A stretch of 64,000 bases of DNA from Deltaproteobacteria bacterium (GTDB lineage Bacteria; Myxococcota_A; UBA9160; UBA4427), in the NCBI GenBank assembly GCA_029261855.1, contig JAJDAN010000043.1:1-64000 (forward strand), given 5' to 3'. A model generated the notes under the pieces. It had not been told where the DNA came from. It saw nothing but the letters and a program-made list of their open reading frames with translations, and did not search any database. This document shows, one piece after another, positions 1 through 8,309 of this stretch. Positions within the stretch are counted from its first letter, which is position 1, and each line of letters starts with the position of its first letter. A program made the translations under genes and the position numbers.

Positions 1-1
1 G

Positions 2-418
2 GTCTACGGGATTCCGCCCGAGCAGGTGGTGGGTTCGAGCATCAAGACGAAGTTCGAGATGAAGGACGGCAAGCCCGTGCTGATGCGCCTGCCGGAGATC
101 GACTTCATCGACGACAAGGACGGCAAGCCGGTGGGCATCAACCAGTACATCGGACGCCGGCCGATCGCCTCGTTCGGCAACTCCGACGGCGACCGTCAGA
201 TGCTCGAGTGGACCGGTGCCGGCGACGGCAAGCGGCTGTTGGGGCTCGTGTTCCACGACGACGCCAAGCGCGAGTACGCCTACGGGCCGGCGAACGACCA
301 GCCGGACACCCACTTCGGCAGCTTCTCTCAGTCGTTGATGGACGAGGCCGGAAAGAAGGGCTGGGTCGTCATCAGCATCAAGGACGACTGGAAGAGCGTC
401 TTCGCCCCGTCCCAGTAG
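2..418 (+). CDS. HAD-superfamily hydrolase, C-terminal part (5' end outside window)
   Basis: This is the last 138 residues of a haloacid dehalogenase superfamily hydrolase; the frame is open from base 2, so the start lies before the window. The late HAD motif is visible as GNSDGDRQML at about residues 59-68 of the visible part, with the acidic pair expected to bind Mg. A preceding GRRPIASF strand fits the Rossmann-like core. The first Asp motif is not in view. The family includes phosphoserine-phosphatase-like enzymes, but the substrate cannot be named from this fragment. The gene converges on the sulfotransferase gene; the two stop codons are 6 bases apart. Confidence 0.8.
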   Translation, partial: VYGIPPEQVVGSSIKTKFEMKDGKPVLMRLPEIDFIDDKDGKPVGINQYIGRRPIASFGNSDGDRQMLEWTGAGDGKRLLGLVFHDDAKREYAYGPANDQPDTHFGSFSQSLMDEAGKKGWVVISIKDDWKSVFAPSQ

Positions 419-428
419 GCGGGCCTAC
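415..428. terminator. small hairpin containing both convergent stop codons
   Basis: gtagg-cggg-cctac is a perfect 5-bp stem with a 4-base loop. It contains the TAG of the HAD gene on the plus strand and the TAG of the sulfotransferase gene on the minus strand. There is no T tract, so a terminator role is only suggested by its position. Confidence 0.25.
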
Positions 429-1723
429 AGGTCGCGCACCGCGCCCGCCTGTGCGCTCGAGGTCTCCGACTCGATGCCGAAGCGCTCCATGTAGCGGCCG
501 AAGCGCTCGCGCTCGCGCGCCGGATCGAGCCCGTAGGCTTCGGGGCTGTAGCGGTGCATGCCGTGTTTGCCCTGGGGATTGTCGGCGATGAAGGCGCGCA
601 TGGCGTCGGCCGCCTCGCCACTCAGCGTGAAGTCGAAGTGGTCGTAGATGCGCTCGACCACGCCCATCGGGTCCTTCAGCAGGTCCGGGAAGTGCATGTC
701 GCAAAAGCGCTCGGGTGCGAAGCGTCCGGAATCGCGCACCTGGGTGGCGCGGTCGAGCACCTTGGCGAGGCGCGGCGTCCAGTCCGCGGCGACTTCGCGC
801 GCGTCCACCGCGTCGCTCGTCATGCTGCGCACCAGGGTGGCGAGGCTCGCGAAGGACGCGGCCACCTTCACCGGATCGCGGTGAGTCGCGACGACGCAAG
901 CATCGGGATAGGTCTCGAGCATCCGGTCCAGGGCCCACATGTGGCCGCCGGACTTCAGCACCCAGCGCTCGCCCGGGCAGCGCCACTGCAGGTGCTGGAG
1001 CTGGCGTCGGTGGAACGCGTAGACGGGCGCCCAGTCGCAGGCGTCGTCCACCCAGTCCTCGAAGCTCGGCACCCGGTACGAGTTGTGGAAGATGGGCGTC
1101 GCCATGGCGTGCATGTTGAGGACGACGCACTCCTGGCTCATGCGCGCGCCCATGGGGTGCATGGCGCGGAAGCCGGGGATGAGACGATCGACACCGGCGA
1201 TCCCGGCGTCGCTCGCGGCGATGCGGGGATCGGACTCGCGGGTGGCGCGCTCGGGGGGTGGCGAGGGCGCGTCGCACTCCCAGGTCAGCGGAGCGCGACT
1301 GGCGGGATCGCACGCCAGCAGGTCGTGCAGGATGGTCGACCCCGTTCGTGGCAGACCCAGGACGACCAGCGGCCGCCGGATCTCGACGGAAGCGATCTCG
1401 GGATGGCGCTTGCGGTCGGCCACCAGTTGCAGCCGGTTGCGGATCACGCGCACCAGGGTGCGACGCGCGATGGTGCGGCCGAGGAAGCTCAGCTGGGCCT
1501 CGCTCTCGAGGGAATCCAGCAGGCGCCCCAGCGGCTCACGAAACGGTCCGTCGCCGAAGTCGTCTGCGCCGCCGGCCGCGCGAATCGCCTCGTCGACCAG
1601 GGACTGCTCGTCGAGTCGCGCGATCGGCACGCCGACGCGTCGCAGCGAGCCGGCGACCCGGTTCATCGCCCGCACCGCCAGCGGCATTCTCGGCGGCACG
1701 GCGATGCCGTCGGGCGGAGTCAT
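425..1723 (-). CDS. sulfotransferase family protein (PAPS-dependent)
   Basis: 432 residues. A P-loop-like PAPS 5'-phosphosulfate motif, GLPRTGSTILHDLL, lies at residues 123-136, and a 3'-phosphate-binding segment with ATHRDPVKVAAS follows near residue 290. Both fit the sulfotransferase-3 type of bacterial and tyrosylprotein-like sulfotransferases, which move sulfate from PAPS to a hydroxyl or amine acceptor. The acceptor is unknown. The chosen ATG overlaps the stop of the upstream FAD oxidoreductase gene as ATGA, so the two are translationally coupled and probably act on the same lipid or secondary metabolite. No signal peptide is visible, so a cytoplasmic enzyme is expected. Confidence 0.85.
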   Translation of the reverse strand: MTPPDGIAVPPRMPLAVRAMNRVAGSLRRVGVPIARLDEQSLVDEAIRAAGGADDFGDGPFREPLGRLLDSLESEAQLSFLGRTIARRTLVRVIRNRLQLVADRKRHPEIASVEIRRPLVVLGLPRTGSTILHDLLACDPASRAPLTWECDAPSPPPERATRESDPRIAASDAGIAGVDRLIPGFRAMHPMGARMSQECVVLNMHAMATPIFHNSYRVPSFEDWVDDACDWAPVYAFHRRQLQHLQWRCPGERWVLKSGGHMWALDRMLETYPDACVVATHRDPVKVAASFASLATLVRSMTSDAVDAREVAADWTPRLAKVLDRATQVRDSGRFAPERFCDMHFPDLLKDPMGVVERIYDHFDFTLSGEAADAMRAFIADNPQGKHGMHRYSPEAYGLDPARERERFGRYMERFGIESETSSAQAGAVRDL

Positions 1724-3315
1724 GAGCCCGTGGCGGCGGTGGCAGGTTCGAGTTCGAACTCGGAGGCGACCTCGGCCGCGGCGCCCGCGCCCGGCAGGAA
1801 CGTCACGCCGGGGCCCGGGTGGCAAGCTGCGCCGCACAGGTAGAGCCCCTCGATGGGGGTGCGGTGGGCCGAGCCGGGCACCAGGGCGCGGCCGCCGAGC
1901 ATCTGCTCTGCGTGCAGCAGGCCGTGGGTGAAGTCGCCGTTGGTCGCGCCCTGCATGGTAGCGAAGTGGTCCGACGAGAAGACTGCCGACTCGACGATCT
2001 GCTCGCGCAGGCCGGGGTAGACGTCGTCCAAACGCGAGATGATCCGCTCGGCCATCTCGTCGCGCAGCTTGCCGCGCAGGTGCTTCGGCGATTCGCCGGG
2101 GAAGTAGAAGCCGTAGATGGTGGCGATGTGGAAGCCTTCGGGGGCGAGGGTCGGGTCGATCACCGTCGGGACCTGCATGGTGGCCGGCGGGTTGCGGGGC
2201 ACGTCCCCCGCCTGACAGGCCTCGAAGCTCCGCTGCAGCTCGCCCGGGTTCGTGAAGCTCGCCACGTTGAAGCGCGTGTTCGGGTCGGCGTTCAGCGCGG
2301 CGTGCTCGGGCCCGTAGCGGGGCAGGCCGTTCAGCTTGAGCAGCAGGTGCAAGTACGCGCCGCGTTGGTCGAGCTGCTCGATGTGGCGGCGCGTGTCCTC
2401 GGGTACGTGCGACTCGTCGACCAGGCGAAGCAGGGTCGCCGCCTTGTCGAGATTCGAGAGCACGACCTTGGCGCGGATCTCCTCGCCGCCGCGCAGCGCC
2501 ACGCCCACGGCGCGGCCGCCTTCGACGAGGATGCGCGAGACCGCAGCGCCGAGGCGGACCTCGCCGCCCTTGTCCTCGATCGAGCGTTGCAGCGCCTCGG
2601 ACAGGCTGCCCATGCCGCCCTTCACCCGCTTCATGAGGCCGCCCGCGTCGTTGGGAGAGAGTGTGTAGACGAGGCAGAAGGCGCTGCCCGGCGTGTACGG
2701 GCCCTTGTAGGTGGACTGCACCGCCGCGAAGGCAAGCTGGGTGCGCAGTGGTCGGTGCCGCTCTTCGTCGGGGAAGAACCGGTCGATCAGGTCCATGGCG
2801 CTGCCCCGGAAGGTCAACTCGAGCTGCTCGCGCGCCCGCGCGTTCGGCGCTTCTGCGAGGAGCGCGTCGAGATCGCGCGGCTCGGTGCACGCCTCGTAGC
2901 GGGCGATCACCTTCGCGGGATAGCGGGTGAAGGCGATGAGCTTTGCGAAGCCGACGAGGGCGCGCGTTCCGCACTGGCGCCAGACGTTCCACGCCATGCG
3001 CAGCGGGTTCGCGTAGAAGGGCACCGCCGGGTCGCCGGGGTCGGCGATCGTCACGGACATGATCGGAAGCTCGAGCAGCTCGACCCCGTAGCGTTCGAGC
3101 TCGAGGTCTTCCGCAAGGCCCTTGGCCAGGGGAAACAGCAAGGACGCGCCGACATCGTTGCGGCAGCCGGGCAGGATCTCGCGGGTGCCCGCCATGCCCC
3201 CGACGAAGCGGTTCTTCTCGAGCACGACGACCCGCAGGCCGCGCTTCGCGAGCAGCGCCCCCGCCGCCAGCCCGTTGTGGCCGGCGCCCACGATCACGAC
3301 ATCCGGGTTCTGCAA
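1720..3315 (-). CDS. FAD-dependent oxidoreductase, phytoene desaturase/PYROXD2-like
   Basis: 531 residues from a TTG start at 3315. The dinucleotide-binding motif VIVGAGHNGLAAG is at residues 8-20 and the C-terminal FAD motif GLYLCGAACHPGPG is near the end, the layout of COG1233 phytoene dehydrogenase-type flavoproteins. The TTG is preferred because GGAGGA stands 6 bases upstream; the in-frame ATG at 3363 falls inside the operator palindrome. The enzyme probably dehydrogenates or isomerises an unsaturated lipid or terpenoid, but no carotenoid genes are adjacent. It forms an operon with the sulfotransferase and is divergent from a TetR gene that probably controls both. Confidence 0.85.
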   Translation of the reverse strand: MQNPDVVIVGAGHNGLAAGALLAKRGLRVVVLEKNRFVGGMAGTREILPGCRNDVGASLLFPLAKGLAEDLELERYGVELLELPIMSVTIADPGDPAVPFYANPLRMAWNVWRQCGTRALVGFAKLIAFTRYPAKVIARYEACTEPRDLDALLAEAPNARAREQLELTFRGSAMDLIDRFFPDEERHRPLRTQLAFAAVQSTYKGPYTPGSAFCLVYTLSPNDAGGLMKRVKGGMGSLSEALQRSIEDKGGEVRLGAAVSRILVEGGRAVGVALRGGEEIRAKVVLSNLDKAATLLRLVDESHVPEDTRRHIEQLDQRGAYLHLLLKLNGLPRYGPEHAALNADPNTRFNVASFTNPGELQRSFEACQAGDVPRNPPATMQVPTVIDPTLAPEGFHIATIYGFYFPGESPKHLRGKLRDEMAERIISRLDDVYPGLREQIVESAVFSSDHFATMQGATNGDFTHGLLHAEQMLGGRALVPGSAHRTPIEGLYLCGAACHPGPGVTFLPGAGAAAEVASEFELEPATAATGS

Positions 3316-3341
3316 CTGGAGTCCTCCGTGTTTGCCGCCCT

Positions 3342-3393
3342 GGGATAGCAGGAGTTGATACATGAGACAATCGTCGTATCTTGTCTCCTCATG
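3342..3393. promoter_or_regulatory. divergent promoters with nested TetR-type operator palindrome
   Basis: Two nested dyads occur here: catgag (3361-3366) with ctcatg (3388-3393), and gagacaa (3364-3370) with ttgtctc (3381-3387). On the plus strand TTGATA (3355-3360) and TATCTT (3377-3382) are 16 bases apart and point to the TetR gene. On the minus strand TTGTCT (complement of 3365-3370) and TATCCC (complement of 3342-3347) are 17 bases apart and point to the oxidoreductase gene. The dyad overlaps both promoters, as expected for an autoregulated TetR repressor. Confidence 0.6.
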
Positions 3394-3409
3394 TCCTTCT
3401 ACCCTGTCC

Positions 3410-4039
3410 ATGACGCCTATGTCGGCGCGTGAGCCCGAGACCCTCGAGGCCGATCCCCAGCGCGAGCGCCTGCTGGATGCCGCCGAAGCCTGTCTGAAGC
3501 AGTACGGGCTTTCCAAGACCACAATCGAGGACGTCGCCCGGGCCGCCGGTCTCTCGCGAGCGACCGTCTACCGGGTGGTGGGCAGCCGGGATGCATTGGT
3601 TCTCGCGGTAGCCGCACGCGAGGCCGAGCGCTGCGCGGCGGATGCCACCGGCTACCTCCAGCAGTTCGACGACATCGGGTCGTGGGTCGTCGAGGGGATC
3701 TTGTTCTGCCTGCGCGAGGTGCCGAAGCGTCCGGTCCTCGCCCAGCTCGGCGCGCCCCAGGACCTCGGGACCGCCAGTCGTCTCGTGCTGAACTCCGAAC
3801 GTCTGCTGGCGATCGGCTCCGACATCCTGCGACCGATGTTCGAGGGCGCGCGTCGCGAAGGTCTACTGGCCCCGTCGGTCGAGCTCGACGCGTTCATCGA
3901 GTGGGTGCTGCGCATCCTGATGTCGTTTCTCGCCGTGCCCGGCCCGGAAGGTCGCGACGAAGAGGCGTTGCGCCGCCTGCTGCGCACGATGCTGCTGCCC
4001 GCGATCCTCCACGACCCGGTCATGCGCCCGGGCGACTAG
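3410..4039 (+). CDS. TetR/AcrR family transcriptional regulator
   Basis: 209 residues. The N-terminal helix-turn-helix reads TIEDVARAAGLSRATVYRVV at roughly residues 38-57, typical of TetR DNA-binding domains, followed by an all-helical ligand-binding region. The ATG at 3410 is chosen because upstream in-frame starts (for example 3362) lie within the operator; the ATG at 3419 is an alternative. It is divergent from the FAD oxidoreductase and sulfotransferase pair across the palindrome at 3361-3393, so it most likely represses that pair and itself. The ligand is unknown. The last bases of the gene run into a long inverted-repeat element. Confidence 0.88.
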   Translation: MTPMSAREPETLEADPQRERLLDAAEACLKQYGLSKTTIEDVARAAGLSRATVYRVVGSRDALVLAVAAREAERCAADATGYLQQFDDIGSWVVEGILFCLREVPKRPVLAQLGAPQDLGTASRLVLNSERLLAIGSDILRPMFEGARREGLLAPSVELDAFIEWVLRILMSFLAVPGPEGRDEEALRRLLRTMLLPAILHDPVMRPGD

Positions 4040-4274
4040 GAGCCTGACCCAAGACTCCCGCGGGCAGTACTGGCGTCGAGGCGCGCCGCCGCAAAGGCGC
4101 GCGAGGAGGCCGTACTTCTTGCTACGGCGACGCAGCGCAACGCCGGCGGCGGCGATGCATCGGCGTCAGGACGTCGCGAGCGAGTCTTGGGTCAGGCTCC
4201 TGGCTGGCGAAGCCGGAGGCTTCGCTTGCGACGGAAGCCGAAATCCCAAGACAGGGTCTTGGGTCGGTCTCCTA
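4038..4274. repeat. inverted-repeat element, MITE- or REP-like
   Basis: A perfect 20-bp inverted repeat brackets 164 bp: left arm 4038-4057 (begins aggagcctgaccc), right arm 4182-4201 (ends gggtcaggctcct). The left arm starts in the stop codon of the TetR gene. A third, imperfect copy of the right arm lies at 4258-4274. Two further perfect 8-bp hairpins lie inside: gcgaagcc/ggcttcgc (4207-4225) and cccaagac/gtcttggg (4245-4263). There is no transposase frame. The array could be a non-autonomous mobile element or a structured terminator between the TetR gene and the convergent monooxygenase gene. Confidence 0.6.
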
Positions 4275-4297
4275 GGAGGCCGCGACCGGAGTTCGGC

Positions 4298-5512
4298 TCA
4301 CACCCGGAGCTTCACGTCGGTCACGCCCGACAGCAGACCGCGCAGGCCCGCGCCCAGCTGCCGGCGCGGCAGCAGCGACAGCGCGCCGGTGGCCAGCTGG
4401 AGCCCGGCGCGCGCCCACCATGCCTGGCTCAGGATCACCGGCGGCGGACGCGCCTGGAGGCGTTGGACTTCGGAGACCTCTGGCTTGCGCTCCGCCTCGA
4501 TGGCGCGATTGGCCGCGTCGATGGCCTGGGGATCGGCAGCGCCCTCCAGGACCGGAACCAGGTGGTTCGCGGCGACGACTGCGTCGCGGATCGCGATGTT
4601 GAGGCCCTGGGCGCCGACGGGCGACATGGTGTGCGCGGCATCTCCGATCACGAGCAGGCCCGGGCGCGACCATTCGAGCACGCGGTCCGAGACCGTCGAC
4701 AGCAGGAACGGACGGCTCGCGTCTTCGCGATGGCGGTGCAGGTGGTCGGCCAGCCACGGGGGCGCGACCGCAGCCATGTCGTCGAGGCACTCGGGGATCC
4801 CGCGACGTCGGATCTCGCCGAAGCGCCCCTTCTCGATGATCCAGGCGACCTGCAGGGTCTCGTCGTAGACCGGCGCCGCGATCAGCAGGTGTCCGTTTCC
4901 CACGCAGGCGTGCAGGCGCGGGTGTTCGCGGACGGCGGGGACGTCCGCGACCTTCAGCCACACGATGTCCATGGGCGTCGGGTCGGCGTGCTCGGGTAGC
5001 GCTGCTTGTCGCCGCACGACGGAGGTCCGGCCGTCGGCTCCCACCACCAGGTCCGCACGCACCTCGAAGTCGCCTTCGGCGTCCTTGCCGACCACGCCGA
5101 CGCAGCGGCCGGCCTCCGTGACCAGCGCGTTCACCGAGGCGCCGCGCCGCAGCTCGAAGCTCGCGTTCTCGCCGGCCACGCGCACCAGCATCTCGAGCAG
5201 GCCCGGCTGGGACATCCAGCGCGGCGCGAAGCGACCGAAGGTGCTGGGGTCGAAGTCGGCCGCCAGTCGGCGTCGGCCGTTGAGGTAGAGGACGCCGCCC
5301 TGCATCTGCACACTGGGGACGCGCTCGATCTCGTCCCAGAGCCCCATCTGGTCGAAGGGCTCGAGCCCGCCGGGAAGCAGCACCTCGCCCCGGAACTCGC
5401 GCGCGAAGTCGTGCTGGCGCTCGAGCAGGGTCACCTCGACCCCGCGGCGCGCCAGCAGAAGCGCCAGCACGGCGCCCCCCGGTCCCGCACCCACGATAGC
5501 GACACGGCCCAT
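4298..5512 (-). CDS. FAD-dependent aromatic-ring-type monooxygenase (PHBH fold)
   Basis: 404 residues. The N-terminus carries VAIVGAGPGGAVLALLLARR (GxGxxG at residues 8-13). The DG motif is in VVGADGRTSVVRRQA near residue 160, and the second FAD motif VIGDAAHTMSPVGAQGLNIA is near residue 290. These are the three signatures of group A flavoprotein hydroxylases related to p-hydroxybenzoate hydroxylase and UbiH. They use NAD(P)H and O2; the substrate cannot be told from sequence. No partner gene is in an operon with it. The region downstream is the inverted-repeat element shared with the convergent TetR gene. Confidence 0.85.
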   Translation of the reverse strand: MGRVAIVGAGPGGAVLALLLARRGVEVTLLERQHDFAREFRGEVLLPGGLEPFDQMGLWDEIERVPSVQMQGGVLYLNGRRRLAADFDPSTFGRFAPRWMSQPGLLEMLVRVAGENASFELRRGASVNALVTEAGRCVGVVGKDAEGDFEVRADLVVGADGRTSVVRRQAALPEHADPTPMDIVWLKVADVPAVREHPRLHACVGNGHLLIAAPVYDETLQVAWIIEKGRFGEIRRRGIPECLDDMAAVAPPWLADHLHRHREDASRPFLLSTVSDRVLEWSRPGLLVIGDAAHTMSPVGAQGLNIAIRDAVVAANHLVPVLEGAADPQAIDAANRAIEAERKPEVSEVQRLQARPPPVILSQAWWARAGLQLATGALSLLPRRQLGAGLRGLLSGVTDVKLRV

Positions 5513-5580
5513 TCCCCGAGTCTAGTGCGCTCTTCGCGCCAGGCCGAGGCGCGCCTACGGTGGCGGTATGAGACGCGTGT

Positions 5581-7269
5581 TCAGTTCGCGCGCGGCTGTC
5601 GACGGACGAAGTCAGAGAGCAGAGCTTCGATCTGCGGTGTCGCGAGCTCTTCCGGGCGGAACGACGGACTTGGATGACAGACGATGTCGCGGCGATCGCA
5701 GTCGATCGCCCGCAGGTCGTGTCCGTAGGCGACGGAGGCCCCGGGAGTTGCCTCGATGAAGGCGCGGACCTGGTTGCGGACCGTTGCAGCGCGGACCGGG
5801 TCGACGACGATCCGCTGCACGTCGTTCGAACGCAGCCAATCCAAGTGGACCACGGCGTCGCCGGTGAGCAGAACCGGCCCGCCGTCGAGAGCGAGGAGGA
5901 GCATCATGCCCTCGGCGGCGTGGCCGCCGTCGAAGACGAGTACGATGCCGCCATCCCCGATGAAGTCGACGGCCGGCTCGAAGGCCCCGAAGCGCAGCTC
6001 TTCTTCGAAGGAAAGCTCCTGCCACCGCTCGCCCCAGTCTGCGGAGTCGGCGGGTGCGGAATCGGCGTGCGCAAAGTTCGCGGATCCGGGACCGCCGAGG
6101 ATCGCGGCATTCGGGAAGGCGCCGATCTGCCCCACGTGATCCCCGTGCAAGTGGGACAGTGCGACGTGGTGAACGCGGGCTGGATCGAGTCCGGCCTCGA
6201 GCATCTGGGCGGGTAGCGCGAGGCGGGGATGGGATCGGCTCTCGATGACCCACCGCTCGGGTGCGTGGAGTCCGTCCTCTCCGTTCCGGGCCACCGCGTC
6301 CGAGAAGCCCGTGTCGAAGACGAACAAGCCGGTCTGGGGATCTTCTACGACGAACGCGGGAACGGGCCGCCAGGGTCGCTCCCGACCCACGAGCCACCAG
6401 GACATGCGGTTGTAGCCGGTGTTGAATACATGCAGCCGGGCGCCGTCGAGCCGATCGGTCTCGGGAAGGGGCATGGCGTCGATTGCCGGGCCCGCCAGCA
6501 GGACAGGTCGGTAGAGGGCCAGCGCGAACCCGGTCCCGACGCACGCGAGCGCCACTGTCACCGCGACGAGAGTTCGCCCGCCGGGTGCGAGAAGGGGGCG
6601 AACACCCGCGGCGTCGTGCGGTGCGACCCGCGCCGGGGAGAGTGCCGGGGAGACGGCAAGGGTAAGTGCCAGAGTCAGCGCCAGCCCGAGCAGCGGACCG
6701 TGCGGCATGTACGCGAGCAACGCCGTGGCGACGAGCGCGAGGGGAAGGGCGAGGAGAAGGGCGAGCGCCAGGCTGCGCTTCGCCTTGCCGTCGGCCCACC
6801 CGAAGGCGCCGGCTCCGGTGACGAGTGCGATCGCCAGCGCTAGCGCCGGCACTTCGACGAACCAGAATCCGACGCGACGGACGAAGGGGCCGGCGCCCTC
6901 GCTGAACCAGTACGCGGCGATGTCGCCACCGGCCGCGACGGCGAGGAGGGCGGCCACCCCCACCGCGAGCGCCGGGCCCAGCAGCGACCGCCACAGGGGC
7001 CGGCCCATCGCGAGGACGAGACCGAGAAGCAAGTAGATCGCGATGGCCAGGCGTCCGTAGCCGAAGTAGCTCTCGCTGGGCTGGGCGAGCAGCTGCGAGG
7101 CGGGCTCGAACCCGAGACCGGGATCGAGGCGGAGCGCGATCCAACGCGCGAGCGCGGGCGCCTCGAGACCCCGCCAGGCAACGGACTGCAACGCGCCGAG
7201 AACGAGAGCGGCGAGCGCCGCGATGGCGGCGGCCGATGCGGTGATCCAGCAAAGCGAGCGTCGGGTCAT
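5581..7269 (-). CDS. MBL-fold hydrolase fused to an N-terminal multi-pass membrane domain
   Basis: 562 residues. Residues 1-260 carry about seven hydrophobic segments (roughly 8-28, 75-90, 97-118, 138-157, 167-188, 190-210 and 233-253). From about residue 275 there is a metallo-beta-lactamase domain with the zinc motif SHLHGDH at 372-378, later His/Asp ligands in TGDAVVHLDW, and a C-terminal YGHD. The catalytic half resembles lactonase or glyoxalase-II type MBL proteins, such as AiiA/AttM-like quorum-quenching lactonases. The membrane half does not match a family I can name. It is divergent from a LysR gene that probably controls it. Confidence 0.75.
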   Translation of the reverse strand: MTRRSLCWITASAAAIAALAALVLGALQSVAWRGLEAPALARWIALRLDPGLGFEPASQLLAQPSESYFGYGRLAIAIYLLLGLVLAMGRPLWRSLLGPALAVGVAALLAVAAGGDIAAYWFSEGAGPFVRRVGFWFVEVPALALAIALVTGAGAFGWADGKAKRSLALALLLALPLALVATALLAYMPHGPLLGLALTLALTLAVSPALSPARVAPHDAAGVRPLLAPGGRTLVAVTVALACVGTGFALALYRPVLLAGPAIDAMPLPETDRLDGARLHVFNTGYNRMSWWLVGRERPWRPVPAFVVEDPQTGLFVFDTGFSDAVARNGEDGLHAPERWVIESRSHPRLALPAQMLEAGLDPARVHHVALSHLHGDHVGQIGAFPNAAILGGPGSANFAHADSAPADSADWGERWQELSFEEELRFGAFEPAVDFIGDGGIVLVFDGGHAAEGMMLLLALDGGPVLLTGDAVVHLDWLRSNDVQRIVVDPVRAATVRNQVRAFIEATPGASVAYGHDLRAIDCDRRDIVCHPSPSFRPEELATPQIEALLSDFVRRQPRAN

Positions 7270-7373
7270 CCGGGGTCCTCCGAGGCGGGTGAAGGTTCGA
7301 GGCCTCGTCGGGCAGTCTCCAGGGGAAAGTGGGTGGCGTCCAGTGCAGTAGAGGAATGATATAGTTGCGTTTC

Positions 7374-8309
7374 ATGCACTCGACGGATCTGAATCTGCTC
7401 GCGGCCCTCGACGCCTTGCTCAGCCACGGAAGCGTGACCGGGGCGGCGGAGGCCATGGGCCTCAGCGCCTCGGCGATGAGCCGAACACTCGCGCGGATCC
7501 GCACCGCCACCGGCGACCCGATCCTCGCACCCGCCGGACGCGGCCTCGTGCCGACCCCCCGCGCGATCGCCATTCGGGAGCGCGTGCGCGCCGCACTGAC
7601 GGAAGCGCAGACCCTGCTCGGTCACGCTGCGGGCGGAGAGCTTCGAGACGTGAAGCGGGTCGTGACGATCCGCGCGGACGATTCCGTCGCCGCGGCACTG
7701 GGCCCCGCGCTCCTCGAGCGCATCCGAGAGGAGGTGCCCGGCCTGTCCGTCGTGTTCTCGTCGGAGGGGACGGAGGACGTGGCTTCCCTGCGCGAAGGGC
7801 GGGTCGACCTCGACATCGGCGTACAGGACGCACTGGGGCCCGAGATCCGAACGAGTCGGCTCTTCGACGACGAGCGGATCGTCCTCGAGCGCGACCGGCC
7901 CGCTCGACGTCGCCGCCGCCGCATGACACTCGAGGAGTTTGCCGAGGCCGAGCACATCGACGCCTCCCGGCGCGGGCTCCTGCGCGGACCCGTCGACGAC
8001 CTGCTCGAGCGAAACGGCCTCGAGCGCGTGGTGCGCACCGTGGTCCCCACGCAGTTGGCCGCCGCGATGCTCGTGGCGCAGAGCGACGCGGTCAGCCTGG
8101 TGTCGGCGCGCTTCGCGGAGACCCTCGTCGGGATCCTGCCCGTCCGCGCCGTGGCGCCGCCCGCCCCGCTCGAGAAGGTCGCGATCTCGCTCGCGTGGCA
8201 TCCCCGGCACGATGGCGACCGCGTCCACGCCTGGCTGCGCGATTCGATTCGAGAGGTCGTGGGGTCGATTCGGGCCCGGGGACGACGTCGCCAGGGGGGC
8301 GCGGGCTAG
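7374..8309 (+). CDS. LysR family transcriptional regulator
   Basis: 311 residues from ATG 7374. The winged HTH is at residues 3-60 (LNLLAALDALLSHGSVTGAA, then LSASAMSRTLARIR), followed by the two-lobed LysR substrate-binding domain. A TTG at 7365 with gagga nine bases upstream is an alternative start adding three residues. An unusual Arg run (ARRRRRRM) occurs near residue 180 in the effector domain. The gene is divergent from the membrane-MBL gene with about 100 bp between them, the usual arrangement for a LysR protein and its target. Its stop overlaps the convergent methyltransferase stop by 4 bp. Confidence 0.87.
   Translation: MHSTDLNLLAALDALLSHGSVTGAAEAMGLSASAMSRTLARIRTATGDPILAPAGRGLVPTPRAIAIRERVRAALTEAQTLLGHAAGGELRDVKRVVTIRADDSVAAALGPALLERIREEVPGLSVVFSSEGTEDVASLREGRVDLDIGVQDALGPEIRTSRLFDDERIVLERDRPARRRRRRMTLEEFAEAEHIDASRRGLLRGPVDDLLERNGLERVVRTVVPTQLAAAMLVAQSDAVSLVSARFAETLVGILPVRAVAPPAPLEKVAISLAWHPRHDGDRVHAWLRDSIREVVGSIRARGRRRQGGAG

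Noticed and set aside
425-3370. 981-codon minus-strand frame joining the sulfotransferase with sequence opposite reading of the oxidoreductase gene
   Set aside because: Only the last 432 codons are protein-like. The upstream part is an Arg/Ala-rich shadow of the oxidoreductase gene in another frame.
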